A stretch of DNA of 64,000 nucleotides from Bryobacterales bacterium. GTDB lineage: Bacteria; Acidobacteriota; Terriglobia; Bryobacterales; Bryobacteraceae. The position numbers were made by a program, and so were the translations under genes. Shown piece after piece: positions 47,448-56,074 of this stretch. The stretch spans positions 1-64,000 of the forward strand of contig JADZBH010000018.1 in the NCBI GenBank assembly GCA_020852175.1. Direction: 5' to 3'. Position 1 is the first letter of the stretch, and each line of letters opens with the position of its first letter. The notes beneath the pieces were generated by a model. That model worked only from the letters and a program-made list of their open reading frames with translations. It was not told the origin of the DNA and ran no database searches.

Positions 47448-49463
47448 TTAATACAGGCGCGCGGCGGGAAGGGCGGAGAGCGCGGCCGTCAGTGGTTGTT
47501 CGATGGCGGCGATGGAGGCGATTCTGGCGTACCAGTCCCGATAGCGGAGCAACTGGCGGCGCAGGTAGTAGGCATCGGGGGAAGCGGCGCCAGCGAGCGC
47601 GACGAGTTCTCCGGCATAGCCGTTGGCGTGCGCGGCGCACCTGGCGGCGGAGAGCTTGACCGGAGCTGACATCAGCAGCGGCAGCAGAACGTAGAGTTCG
47701 GCGAGGTTGCCGAGGGCCCAGATGCGCTGCTGTTCGCTGGGGCCTTGGAGGTCATGGAGCGAGAGAGCGTGGGCGAGGGTCCAGAGGCTGTGCGGGCGCG
47801 AGTGCTCCTTGTGGGCTTCGAGGATGGGCGGCGGAACGCCTTCCACGGGCCGAAGGAGGCTGAGGATGAGATCGAGCGAGAGGAACTGGACGAGGGCCCA
47901 AGACTCCTGGCGATTCAACTCGAAGGCATCCCTATAATGGCGGCGGCTGCTGGCCAGCAAGGCGAGGGCTTGTCCGGTGTAGGCGGTTGTGCGGGCGGGG
48001 TCGAACGTGGAGAAACAGAAAAGCACCTGGGCGCAGCGTTTTTCGGTGGCGGCCAGTTTTCCGGCGAGCGTGGCGGTGCCGGCGCCGGTGTTGGTGAACA
48101 GGGTGGCCAGACGGCGGCGGCCCTCCTCGATGCGGGTACTGGCTTCGGCGAGCAGGCGGAAATTCCGCCCGTGTGTGGGGCCGGGCGGGTTGGAAGACGC
48201 GGGGTCCACGGCGGCGATCACAAAATCGGCATAAGAGAGGGCCGCCTCCATGCTGCTGACGGTCTGGCTCCGGTGGGCCTGGGTGAGCCAGGATTCGAAG
48301 TCATCCGGCAGCGCGGCGTAGGCGGTGACGCTGGCCCAGTCGTGGGTGGCGGGGTAGAGGGCGTGGAGGCGGCGTCGCAGGCGGTTGAGAGCGATGCGCG
48401 GGTCCGTGGCCCAGAGAAGGGATTCGTAGAGGATGTTGACGAAGTCCAGCGAAGCGGCGGCGGAGAGAGGGAACTGGCTGCCGATGACGATGGGGATGCC
48501 GGCCTGATGGAGAGCGAATGCGATGCTGCCGCCCAGGGCGAGGACGCCGCCCTGATGAGCGCTGTCGCAACTGGCGATGGTGACGGCGAGGGGGAGTGAA
48601 GGCTGGTTGCAGGCTGGAACCGGGCACAGCGCGGTGGCGAGACGTTCGCCGCTGACGGCGTCGGCGGGGCCGTCCGGGTTCATGCGATCGTGCAGCGCGA
48701 TTCCGAAGCGGATATCGAAGCCGTCCTCATACAGGATGCCGTGGGCGAGGATGTGAACATGGGTGAAGCGCTCACGGGAACAGATTCGTTCGATCTCGTC
48801 GCAGGTGGCGTTGGGGAGAACGTGGAGGAGCGAGGCGTAGCGTTCGGGGTCGGAGGCGGAATGGTTGGCCCAGGGCTCGAGCTGGTTCTGGAGGGCGCGA
48901 AGGTGGTCCTCGAAAGGGATGGGGCCAGCGTTGGCGGGCGAGGCTGCGACGAACAGGACCTTGGGCTGGCCGGACCAGGGGGCGGCGGGTCCGGCGGCGC
49001 GGCGGACCTCGCGGGTAAGGCAGACGGGATGATCGAGTTGAAGCAGGAGGTGCTGTCCGCCGCCGGGAAAGCCGGCGGGCGAGAGGGCAAGTTCGAAGGG
49101 CAGCAGGGCGAGTTCGGAAGCCGAGAGGATCATGCGGAGGTGGAAGGCGGGGCTGGCTTCTGCCGGGCAGGGCGCGGAGGATTCGCCAGAGCGGACGCGG
49201 TTCATTTCGGCGGCCAGACCGGGGACTTGGCCGAGGAGATCGCCGAGCGCCTGGGCGGTGTCTCGTACATGGAAGGCGCGGGAACCTGGTTCGGCCCGAT
49301 CGCCGAGGGCACGGAGGCGGTGCAGGAACTGGTTGTGCTCGAAGGGCGTGTGGAGCGAGGTGGCGGGGTGGTTCCCGCACAGGGCCAGGTATGGTGTGAG
49401 GGGCGAGAGGAGCTGGTTGTGCGGCGGACCATGCCGCAACAATTCAAAGGTGATTTGTTTCAA
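47448..49463 (-). CDS. CHAT-domain protease with TPR-like C-terminus
   Basis: The 671-residue cytoplasmic protein has an N-terminal region of about 160 residues, a CHAT (caspase-HetF-associated with TPRs) peptidase domain of about residues 165-390, and a helical TPR-like C-terminal part. The catalytic dyad is visible: His241 in THVHILAHG and Cys299 in TIASCDSAHQG, and the fold segments GGSIAFALHQAGIPIVIGSQ and the Arg-rich LNRLRRRLHALY fit the family. Such proteases are activated by partner or ligand sensing in prokaryotic conflict systems (for example gRAMP/Craspase-linked TPR-CHAT). It lies ten bases after a subtilisin-like peptidase gene in one operon. Confidence 0.88.
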   Translation of the reverse strand: MKQITFELLRHGPPHNQLLSPLTPYLALCGNHPATSLHTPFEHNQFLHRLRALGDRAEPGSRAFHVRDTAQALGDLLGQVPGLAAEMNRVRSGESSAPCPAEASPAFHLRMILSASELALLPFELALSPAGFPGGGQHLLLQLDHPVCLTREVRRAAGPAAPWSGQPKVLFVAASPANAGPIPFEDHLRALQNQLEPWANHSASDPERYASLLHVLPNATCDEIERICSRERFTHVHILAHGILYEDGFDIRFGIALHDRMNPDGPADAVSGERLATALCPVPACNQPSLPLAVTIASCDSAHQGGVLALGGSIAFALHQAGIPIVIGSQFPLSAAASLDFVNILYESLLWATDPRIALNRLRRRLHALYPATHDWASVTAYAALPDDFESWLTQAHRSQTVSSMEAALSYADFVIAAVDPASSNPPGPTHGRNFRLLAEASTRIEEGRRRLATLFTNTGAGTATLAGKLAATEKRCAQVLFCFSTFDPARTTAYTGQALALLASSRRHYRDAFELNRQESWALVQFLSLDLILSLLRPVEGVPPPILEAHKEHSRPHSLWTLAHALSLHDLQGPSEQQRIWALGNLAELYVLLPLLMSAPVKLSAARCAAHANGYAGELVALAGAASPDAYYLRRQLLRYRDWYARIASIAAIEQPLTAALSALPAARLY

Positions 49464-49473
49464 ACAGGACCCC

Positions 49474-50676
49474 TTAGTCTTGTGGCGCCTGGACGAGCCC
49501 GGCGCCGGTATCGGCGGGGCTGGATCCGGGAGCGAGCCCGGTGGCCGTGCCGGAGGCGAGCAGGCGGGCCGAAAGGATGCGCGTATTCACCGGGCCCAGT
49601 GCGCGGAGCTTCTGCGCCCAGAGAGCGGCGGCGCCGGCGGCATGGGGAGCGGCCATGCTGGTGCCGCTCATGGAGACGAGGCCGCCGCCCGCCCGGGCCG
49701 AGGTGATGGCGACGCCGGGCGCGGCGAGCAGGGCCCCGGTGTTTGAGAAGTAAGCCGGTGTGAAACCGTTGCCGGAGCGGCCCAGGGCAGCCACCGAAAC
49801 GATGCCTTCGGAGACGGCGGGCGGGGCGACGGCGATAGTGAAACCGGGGTTTTCGTTGGCGCGGCTTTCGTTGCCGGCGGCGGCGACGAGAAGCGTGGGT
49901 TGCGCGAAATCGCCGAGCGAAAGCACCAGGCGGGCGAGTCGCTCGAACAGAAGAACGTTGAGGCGGTAGCCTTCCAGGGCGAGCGAGGTGGCGGCCTCAT
50001 CGGGCAGGCCCGCCTGTTCCACGAGCTGGCGGCGGTAACCGGGGAAGTCCATGCCGAGCGACAGGGAGACCACGTGCGCGCCCTCGTTCACGGCCCACTG
50101 TATGGCGCGGACAATCGAGCCGCTCTCTCCGCCGCCCGGCCCGAGCACCTTGCCGATGAGAGCGCGGCGGACAGCGCGGGCGACGCCGATGCGGACGCCA
50201 TTCACATCGCGGCCGAAGATGGTTCCAGCACAGTGGGTGCCGTGGCCGTGGGAGTCGGAGACGTCTCCGGCGCCGCCGGTGGCGGTGAAGTTTTTCCGGA
50301 CCAGGAGGACACCCCTGAAAGCGGGATGCGCGGCGTCGATGCCGGTGTCCAGGACGGCCACGGTGATGCCATCGCCGGTGAACGGGGAGGCGAGCGCGCC
50401 AATGGCCGAGACGCCCCAACCGGGGCCGGCGGAGGCGGGAGCGGAGAGTCCGGCATCGAGGGGCTCGACGAGTTTCACCGGCATGACCGGGGCGACGGCG
50501 GCGATGTCGCGATGGCGGGCGGCGGCCGCGGCGCCCGCTGCGTTCAGCATCTCCATTTCGACGTCCATGCTCGTGATGCGCGGCGCGCGCGGAACACCGG
50601 TTGGAGTTGCGGCGAGAAATCCGCTTGCACGGGTGCATGGTCCGAAGGCCCTCAAGATCACGTGTTGGTGTTTCAT
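49474..50676 (-). CDS. Subtilisin-like (S8) serine peptidase, no signal peptide
   Basis: The ATG at 50676 has GGAG upstream and gives 400 residues. The catalytic triad is complete: Asp110 in VAVLDTGIDAAHP, His145 in SHGHGTHCAGT and Ser340 in MSGTSMAAPHAAG, with the oxyanion Asn269 in VAAAGNES. Residues 1-75 resemble an inhibitor I9-type propeptide (RHRDIAAVAPVMPVKLVEP). There is no signal peptide, so it is probably an intracellular, proenzyme-regulated protease. It is followed after ten bases by the CHAT protease gene, and the two are very likely co-expressed. Confidence 0.93.
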   Translation of the reverse strand: MKHQHVILRAFGPCTRASGFLAATPTGVPRAPRITSMDVEMEMLNAAGAAAAARHRDIAAVAPVMPVKLVEPLDAGLSAPASAGPGWGVSAIGALASPFTGDGITVAVLDTGIDAAHPAFRGVLLVRKNFTATGGAGDVSDSHGHGTHCAGTIFGRDVNGVRIGVARAVRRALIGKVLGPGGGESGSIVRAIQWAVNEGAHVVSLSLGMDFPGYRRQLVEQAGLPDEAATSLALEGYRLNVLLFERLARLVLSLGDFAQPTLLVAAAGNESRANENPGFTIAVAPPAVSEGIVSVAALGRSGNGFTPAYFSNTGALLAAPGVAITSARAGGGLVSMSGTSMAAPHAAGAAALWAQKLRALGPVNTRILSARLLASGTATGLAPGSSPADTGAGLVQAPQD

Positions 50677-50732
50677 GCCGGCTCCGGGGTGCGCGGCGGG
50701 CAACGCCGGGACGGAGCAGAGCCGGTGTGCAT

Positions 50733-50738
50733 TATGAT
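50733..50738 (+). promoter_or_regulatory. -10 box TATGAT upstream of msrA
   Basis: TATGAT (five of six) ends 12 bases before the msrA ATG at 50751. No ribosome site or -35 box is evident. The minus strand of the same region reads CATAAT, which might serve the divergent peptidase gene. Confidence 0.4.
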
Positions 50739-50750
50739 GAAAGCACCGCG

Positions 50751-51395
50751 ATGAGAACTCCTTGGACTCTCTTGTTTGCCGGCCTGTGCAGCGCGGCCCT
50801 CATGTCCGCCTCGGGCGATTTTCCCGAGCCTGCCGCGGACGTGAAGCCGACTCCGGGCAAGACGCAGAAGGCTGTCTTCGCGGGTGGTTGCTTCTGGTGC
50901 ACCGAAGCCGTGTTCGAGATGATCGAGGGTGTCACCGGCGTCGTTTCCGGTTATTCGGGCGGCGACATGGCGACGGCCACCTACGAGCAGGTGAGCACGG
51001 GCGCGACGGGCCATGCCGAGGCGGTCGAGATCACGTTCGATTCCACGAAGGTCACCTACGGCCAGTTGCTGAAGGTGTTTTTCAGCGTGGCGCACGATCC
51101 GACGCAGTTGAACCGGCAGGGGCCGGACCGCGGGCCGCAGTACCGGTCGGCGGTGTTCTATATAGGAACCGAACAGAAGAAGGCCACCGAAGCCTACATC
51201 GCGGCCATGGCGAAGGAGCGCACCTTCGCGCAGCCCATCGTGACGCAGGTGGTTCCGTTCCAGGCGTTTTACGAAGCCGAGAGCCATCACCAGAATTTTT
51301 GCTCGCGGAATCCGCGCAACCGCTATGTGCAGGCCATCGCCGCGCCCAAGATGGACAAGACGAAGAAGCAATATCCGGGGATGCTAAAGAGGTAG
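50751..51395 (+). CDS. msrA: Exported peptide-methionine (S)-S-oxide reductase
   Basis: The 214-residue protein has an N-terminal signal (WTLLFAGLCSAALMSASG) and the MsrA core: VFAGGCFWCTEAVFEMIEGV with catalytic Cys47, TGHAEAVEITFD, HDPTQLNRQGPDRGPQYRSA and ESHHQNFCSRNP. It repairs oxidised methionine in envelope proteins. Its stop is four bases from that of the convergent cupredoxin-like gene. The longer frame starting at 50601 overlaps the divergent peptidase. Confidence 0.94.
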   Translation: MRTPWTLLFAGLCSAALMSASGDFPEPAADVKPTPGKTQKAVFAGGCFWCTEAVFEMIEGVTGVVSGYSGGDMATATYEQVSTGATGHAEAVEITFDSTKVTYGQLLKVFFSVAHDPTQLNRQGPDRGPQYRSAVFYIGTEQKKATEAYIAAMAKERTFAQPIVTQVVPFQAFYEAESHHQNFCSRNPRNRYVQAIAAPKMDKTKKQYPGMLKR

Positions 51396-51399
51396 CGGC

Positions 51400-52179
51400 T
51401 TACGAATCAAAGGTGAAATCGGCCGTGGCCGCGCCGCTGGGGGCGAGCGTCACCTTGGCCGTTCGCGTGCCAAATTTTTCGTGCCAGGCTGTGATCGTGT
51501 ATTCACCCGGGGGCAGTCCGGTGAGTTCGAACGCGCCCGCCTCGCCGGTGATGGCGAAAAACGGATGGGCCACCACGCCGATGTAGCTCTTCATCCACGA
51601 GTGGACGTTGCATTTCACCGGAATCATGATCTCCTCGAAGCGGAAGACGCGCTCGATTTCCGGCGCGCCGGGCGGCTGGCCCTGGTTCCACTCGCGGTTC
51701 TTCACGGGCATCGGGTGGATGTTGTGGGTAACCGGGTCGCTGTTGGCGATCACCAGAGGCTGGCCTGTCATGACACCGGCGACGTGCGGGCGGAACATGC
51801 AGCCGGTCTGATTCAGTTTGACGGGCGCGGCCGGAGGCTCGAATGCCTTGCCTTCCAAACCGGCGCTCACATAGATGAAAGCGTTGGCCAGCATGCCGTC
51901 GCCGTTCAGCACCACCTCCTCGGAATAGACGGGACTGCCGTGCGAACGGCGGCACTCGGTTTCCTCGCTGGACATGTCGATGACCTTGCGGGCGGGCTTG
52001 GGGCCGATGTAGTTCACCTTGCCGGCGACCTTGGCCGCGGTGGACGGGTCCACCTTGGTGTAGGCGGGCGGGGCTCCCTTGTTCGTGGCGTCCTTGCCGC
52101 CGCCACCTTCGCCTCCGCCACAGGCCGCCAGGATGCCGGAAGCGCCAGCCACCAGGAATTCACGTCTGTCGCGTTTCAA
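51400..52179 (-). CDS. Exported lipoprotein with cupredoxin-like metal motif
   Basis: The 259-residue protein has a Tat-like start (KRDRREFLVAGASG) and a lipobox ending at Cys20 (GILAACGGG). The mature part has HNIHPMP and KCNVHSWMKSYIGV, a His/Cys/His/Met set suited to a type 1 copper site, followed by a carboxypeptidase-regulatory-like beta domain (GEAGAFELTGLPPGEYTITAW). It probably carries electrons or senses copper on the outer face of the inner membrane. It overlaps the peroxidase gene by four bases, so the two probably work together. Confidence 0.78.
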   Translation of the reverse strand: MKRDRREFLVAGASGILAACGGGEGGGGKDATNKGAPPAYTKVDPSTAAKVAGKVNYIGPKPARKVIDMSSEETECRRSHGSPVYSEEVVLNGDGMLANAFIYVSAGLEGKAFEPPAAPVKLNQTGCMFRPHVAGVMTGQPLVIANSDPVTHNIHPMPVKNREWNQGQPPGAPEIERVFRFEEIMIPVKCNVHSWMKSYIGVVAHPFFAITGEAGAFELTGLPPGEYTITAWHEKFGTRTAKVTLAPSGAATADFTFDS

Positions 52180-53279
52180 CGGGCCACCTCCGCCTTCTTC
52201 GACTTCGGATCGTCCAGACCAGCCGGTATCTCGCCCGTCAGCGAACCGAGGAACGCGATCAGGTCCTCGCGCTCCTGCTTGTTCAGCGTGAGCGCCTTGA
52301 TGTCTTTGTCCAGATGGTCGTTCGAGCTTCCGCCACCGATGTAAAAATCAACCACCTCCTTCAGGGTCTTGTGGCTGCCGTCGTGCATATACGGCCCGCT
52401 GAGGGCGATGTTGCGGAGCGAAGGGGTCTTGAAGGCGCCCCGGTCGGCGTCGGCTTTCGTCGCGTCGAAACGGCCCAGATCGGTAAGTTCGCCCTTGTTG
52501 TTCAGGCCGACGCCCAGGTTGTGGAACTTGTTGTCGGTGAACAACGCGAACTTCTCCTCGATGGTGTGGCAGACGGCGCAGTTGCCCTTGGCCGGATTCC
52601 GGAACACTTCCAGTCCGCGGATGGCCGAGGCGCTGAGCGCCTTCTTGTCGCCACCATAGAAATAGCGGTCGAAGGGGGAGTTGGCACTGATGGCGGTGCG
52701 CTCGAAGCTGGCGATGGCCATGGCCGCCATGTCGTAGGTGATGGGACCGGAGCCGAAGGCCTTTTCAAACTCGGCCTTGTAGACGGGGTCGTCGTTGAGG
52801 CGCTTCACGACGCCCTCATGTGTCATGCCCATTTCGATGGGATTGGCCACGGGACCCTCGGCCTGTTTCTCCAGGCTCGCGGCGCGGCCGTCCCAGAATT
52901 GCAGCGTGGAGTAAGCCGCGTTCATCACGACGGGTGCGTTGCGCGTGCCTTTGCCGCCTTTTACGCCGTCGCTCACAGGCTTGCCGTCGCTGAAGCCGAC
53001 CAGAGGATGGTGGCAACTGGCGCAGGAGATGGTGTTGTCCACCGAAAGGCGCGTGTCGTAGTAAAGCTTGCGGCCGAGAGCGACGGTTTCCGCCGTGGGC
53101 GGATTGCCCGCGGGCACGGGAACCGCGGGCAGGCCAAGCGGAGCCTTGATTTCCACGATGGGGCCGATAGGCTTGGGCGGGGCTGGCTGCGAGGCAGCCG
53201 TTTCCTGCCGTTTCGGTGAGTTGGAGCAGCCCAGAAGGCAAACGATACCCAGGGCGGTCATGAAGACGCGATGAGACAT
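52176..53279 (-). CDS. Di-heme cytochrome c peroxidase, lipoprotein
   Basis: The 367-residue protein has a lipobox (IVCLLGCSN) and two heme c motifs, CASCH (residues 86-90) and CAVCH (234-238). LGRKLYYDTRLSVDN, FWDGRAASLEKQAEGP and TPSLRNIALSGPYMHDGSH are typical of the MauG/cytochrome c peroxidase family. It reduces hydrogen peroxide with electrons from a small donor, possibly the cupredoxin-like lipoprotein whose gene overlaps it by four bases. The start ATG at 53279 has GAGGGGG upstream. Confidence 0.93.
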   Translation of the reverse strand: MSHRVFMTALGIVCLLGCSNSPKRQETAASQPAPPKPIGPIVEIKAPLGLPAVPVPAGNPPTAETVALGRKLYYDTRLSVDNTISCASCHHPLVGFSDGKPVSDGVKGGKGTRNAPVVMNAAYSTLQFWDGRAASLEKQAEGPVANPIEMGMTHEGVVKRLNDDPVYKAEFEKAFGSGPITYDMAAMAIASFERTAISANSPFDRYFYGGDKKALSASAIRGLEVFRNPAKGNCAVCHTIEEKFALFTDNKFHNLGVGLNNKGELTDLGRFDATKADADRGAFKTPSLRNIALSGPYMHDGSHKTLKEVVDFYIGGGSSNDHLDKDIKALTLNKQEREDLIAFLGSLTGEIPAGLDDPKSKKAEVAR

Positions 53280-53366
53280 GGCCCCCTCATTGTAACGAGT
53301 CCGGTTCAACGCGCGATTTGGGTTCGCGATGGCGTGGCGGCTCGCGAGTAGAATGGAGAAGACCCC

Positions 53367-53612
53367 ATGAAAGCCCGCGTTACCGTTTACCCCAAGCCGT
53401 CCGTGTTGGATCCCCAGGGCCAGGCGATTGCCCAGGCGCTGCGCGGCCACGGCCACCCGGCTGTCAGCGACGTCCGCCAGGGAAAGGTGTTCGACATCGC
53501 TTTTGAGCCGGGAAAAAGCCGTGCCGAGGCCGAGCGCGAGGTGGAGACGATCGCCCACGAGGTGCTCGCCAACCCGGTCATCGAAGAGTATCGTGTGGAA
53601 ATCCTGGACTAG
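53367..53612 (+). CDS. purS: Phosphoribosylformylglycinamidine synthase subunit PurS
   Basis: The 81-residue protein matches PurS along its length: [36 protein letters not shown] and a C-terminal [15 protein letters not shown]. It is the small scaffold subunit that joins PurQ and PurL in purine synthesis. purQ and purL are not adjacent. TAGAATGGAGAAG upstream of the ATG contains both a -10-like box and a possible ribosome site. glmS follows after 41 bases. Confidence 0.95.
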   Translation: MKARVTVYPKPSVLDPQGQAIAQALRGHGHPAVSDVRQGKVFDIAFEPGKSRAEAEREVETIAHEVLANPVIEEYRVEILD

Positions 53613-53653
53613 CCGCTACACAAACGGCCGGAAAGGTCCGATTCAATAGTCTT

Positions 53654-55510
53654 ATGTGCGGAATAGTTGGTTACATTGGCAACCGGCAGGCGGTGCCGAT
53701 CATTCTGGACGGGCTGCGGCGGCTGGAATACCGCGGGTACGATTCGGCCGGGCTGGCGGTGGTGGATGACGCCAAGCACCTGGTGGTGCGACGGGCGAAG
53801 GGCAAACTGCGGAACCTTGAGGAGAACCTTCGGGAGCAGCCCGTGGAGGGCGTCTATGGCGTCGGGCACACGCGTTGGGCCACGCACGGACGGCCGACCG
53901 AGGAGAATGCGCACCCGCACGTGGACTCCAAAGGCGACATCGTCGTGGTGCACAACGGCATCGTGGAAAACTATCTCGCGCTGAAGCACGAGTTAATGAA
54001 CGCGGGGCACCAGTTCAAATCGGAAACCGACACGGAGATCATTGCCCACCTGATCGAACATTACAACGAGGGCAATCTCGAGGAAGCCGTGCGGAAGGCG
54101 CTGAAGCGCGTGCACGGCGTGTACGCGCTGGGCATCATGTCGCGCACCGAGCCGGGCAAGATCATCGGCGCGCGCAACGGGCCTCCGGTGGTGGTGGGGC
54201 TGGGCGACAACGAATATTTCCTGGCCTCGGACGTGCCGGCGATCCTGTCGCACACACGGGACATGATTTTCCTGGACGACGGCGATCTGGCGGTGATCAC
54301 GCCGGAAGGCGTGCAGTTGATGGACCTGGACGGCAAGGTGCTGAAGCGCCAGGTGTCGCACATCATGTGGGACCCCATCATGGCCGAAAAGGGCGGCTAC
54401 AAGCATTTCATGCTCAAGGAAATCTTTGAGCAGCCGCGGTCCATCCGGGACACCATGCTGGGGCGCGTGTCACAGGACACGGGCAGGATTTTCCTGGACG
54501 AAGTGAATCTGACGCACGAGGAACTGGCGCGGTTCACGCACATGAAAATCGTGGCCTGCGGCACGTCGTGGCACGCGGCGCTGGCGGGCAAATTCATGAT
54601 CGAGCGGCTGGTGCGGATTCCGGTCGAGGTGGACTACGGCAGCGAGTTCCGCTACCGCGACCCCATCGTCACGCCGGACACTCTGACCGTGGTGATTTCG
54701 CAGTCCGGCGAGACGGCCGACACGCTGGCGGCGCAGCGCGAGGCCAAGTCGAAGGGCTCGAAAACGCTGTCCATCTGCAACGTCGTGGGCTCCATGATCA
54801 CGCGCGAGGCCGTGGGCAACCTGCTGACGCACGCCGGGCCCGAAATCGGCGTGGCCTCCACCAAGGCGTTCACGGCGCAGTTGACGGCGATGTTCCTGCT
54901 GGCGCTGCACATGGGGCAGATCCGGCGCGGAGACGAGGAGCCGGAACTGTTCTCGTTGACGCAGGAGCTGCTGAAAATACCCGGCAAGATGGAGGCCGTG
55001 CTCTCCAACGACAGCTACTATGAAGACCTGTCGCGGAATCTCTTCCGCGCCTCGGACTTCCTGTTCCTGGGCCGCGGCATTCACTATCCGATCGCGCTCG
55101 AAGGCGCTCTGAAGCTGAAGGAAATCTCCTACATCCACGCCGAAGGCTATCCGGCGGGCGAGATGAAACACGGCCCCAACGCGCTCATCGACGAAAAGCT
55201 GCCCGTGGTGGTGCTGGCGGCGCGCGATCCCAACAGCGAGGCGTCGCGCCTGCGCTTCGAGAAGACCTTTTCCAACATTCAGGAGGTGAAGGCGCGCGGC
55301 GGCATCGTCGTGGCCGTCTGCTGCGCCGCCGACATGGAGGAGATCGCCAAGGTGGCCGACCACCGCATCTTCATACCCACGACGCACGAACTGCTGCTGC
55401 CGCTGCTGGAGATCGTGCCGCTCCAGTTGCTCGCCTATCACATCGCCGTGCGCCGGGGTTGCGACGTGGACCAGCCGCGCAACCTGGCCAAGTCGGTGAC
55501 GGTCGAGTAG
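53654..55510 (+). CDS. glmS: Glutamine-fructose-6-phosphate aminotransferase
   Basis: The 618-residue enzyme makes glucosamine-6-phosphate for cell-wall precursors. It begins [15 protein letters not shown] after Met1, so Cys2 is the glutaminase nucleophile. [26 protein letters not shown] and [10 protein letters not shown] complete the first domain, and two SIS sugar-isomerase domains follow ([16 protein letters not shown] and [20 protein letters not shown]), ending in NLAKSVTVE. No ribosome site precedes the ATG; TTCAAT lies six bases before it. yjbQ follows after seven bases. Confidence 0.97.
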   Translation: MCGIVGYIGNRQAVPIILDGLRRLEYRGYDSAGLAVVDDAKHLVVRRAKGKLRNLEENLREQPVEGVYGVGHTRWATHGRPTEENAHPHVDSKGDIVVVHNGIVENYLALKHELMNAGHQFKSETDTEIIAHLIEHYNEGNLEEAVRKALKRVHGVYALGIMSRTEPGKIIGARNGPPVVVGLGDNEYFLASDVPAILSHTRDMIFLDDGDLAVITPEGVQLMDLDGKVLKRQVSHIMWDPIMAEKGGYKHFMLKEIFEQPRSIRDTMLGRVSQDTGRIFLDEVNLTHEELARFTHMKIVACGTSWHAALAGKFMIERLVRIPVEVDYGSEFRYRDPIVTPDTLTVVISQSGETADTLAAQREAKSKGSKTLSICNVVGSMITREAVGNLLTHAGPEIGVASTKAFTAQLTAMFLLALHMGQIRRGDEEPELFSLTQELLKIPGKMEAVLSNDSYYEDLSRNLFRASDFLFLGRGIHYPIALEGALKLKEISYIHAEGYPAGEMKHGPNALIDEKLPVVVLAARDPNSEASRLRFEKTFSNIQEVKARGGIVVAVCCAADMEEIAKVADHRIFIPTTHELLLPLLEIVPLQLLAYHIAVRRGCDVDQPRNLAKSVTVE

Positions 55511-55517
55511 CCGCACG

Positions 55518-55937
55518 GTGCGCCAGGCGTTCACGCAGTTGTCCGTCCCGACGCGAGGCAAGGGACTGTACGAGATCACCGCGCCCACACGGGAGTGGCT
55601 CTCAGGGCAGGGCATTGCCGATGGCATGCTGACCGTGTTCATCCGCCATACCTCGGCCTCGCTCACCATTCAGGAAAACGCCGACCCGGACGTCACGCGC
55701 GACCTGGAAGCGTTCTTCTCGCGCCTGGTTCCGGAAAACGATCCCCTGTATGTGCACACCATCGAAGGGCCCGACGACATGCCGGCCCATGTGCGCACGG
55801 CCCTGACGCAAACCTCGCTGTCGATTCCGGTTCTCGGCGGGCAAATGACGCTGGGCACATGGCAGGGGATCTACGTATTCGAGCACCGCGGCCGGCCTCA
55901 CCGGCGCAGTGTCGTCCTGCACCTGCTGGGCGAGTAG
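55518..55937 (+). CDS. yjbQ: YjbQ family (UPF0047) protein
   Basis: The 139-residue protein, from a GTG at 55518, has the family motifs FIRHTSASLTIQENADPDVT and LGTWQGIYVFEHRGRPHRR, with GPDDMPAHVRTALTQTSLSI between. Members have weak thiamine phosphate synthase activity in vitro but their natural role is unclear. The His and acidic residues of the metal or phosphate pocket are kept. It is seven bases after glmS and probably in the same transcript. Confidence 0.93.
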   Translation: MRQAFTQLSVPTRGKGLYEITAPTREWLSGQGIADGMLTVFIRHTSASLTIQENADPDVTRDLEAFFSRLVPENDPLYVHTIEGPDDMPAHVRTALTQTSLSIPVLGGQMTLGTWQGIYVFEHRGRPHRRSVVLHLLGE

Positions 55938-55989
55938 CGCAGCCTCCTGCCTGGCTGACCTTGACGGTGAAGGATTACTCAGTTTTTTC

Positions 55990-56018
55990 TTTACCTCTCG
56001 GTGAAGTTACGGTAATAT
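55990..56018 (+). promoter_or_regulatory. Candidate sigma-70 promoter of the TonB-dependent receptor
   Basis: TTTACC (55990-55995), a 17-base spacer and TAATAT (56013-56018) lie in a markedly AT-rich stretch that breaks the GC-rich trend. Transcription would start near 56025, giving a 50-base leader with a GGGAGG ribosome site. Confidence 0.4.
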
Positions 56019-56074
56019 TCAACAAATTGAACTTTGTTCATGTTTATTGTCTACGTCGTGACTGGGAGGTGGCT

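Noticed and set aside
47232..47669. 145-codon plus-strand frame across the CHAT gene end
   Set aside because: It is antisense to the CHAT C-terminus and small gene, and glycine/arginine-rich as expected for a shadow frame.
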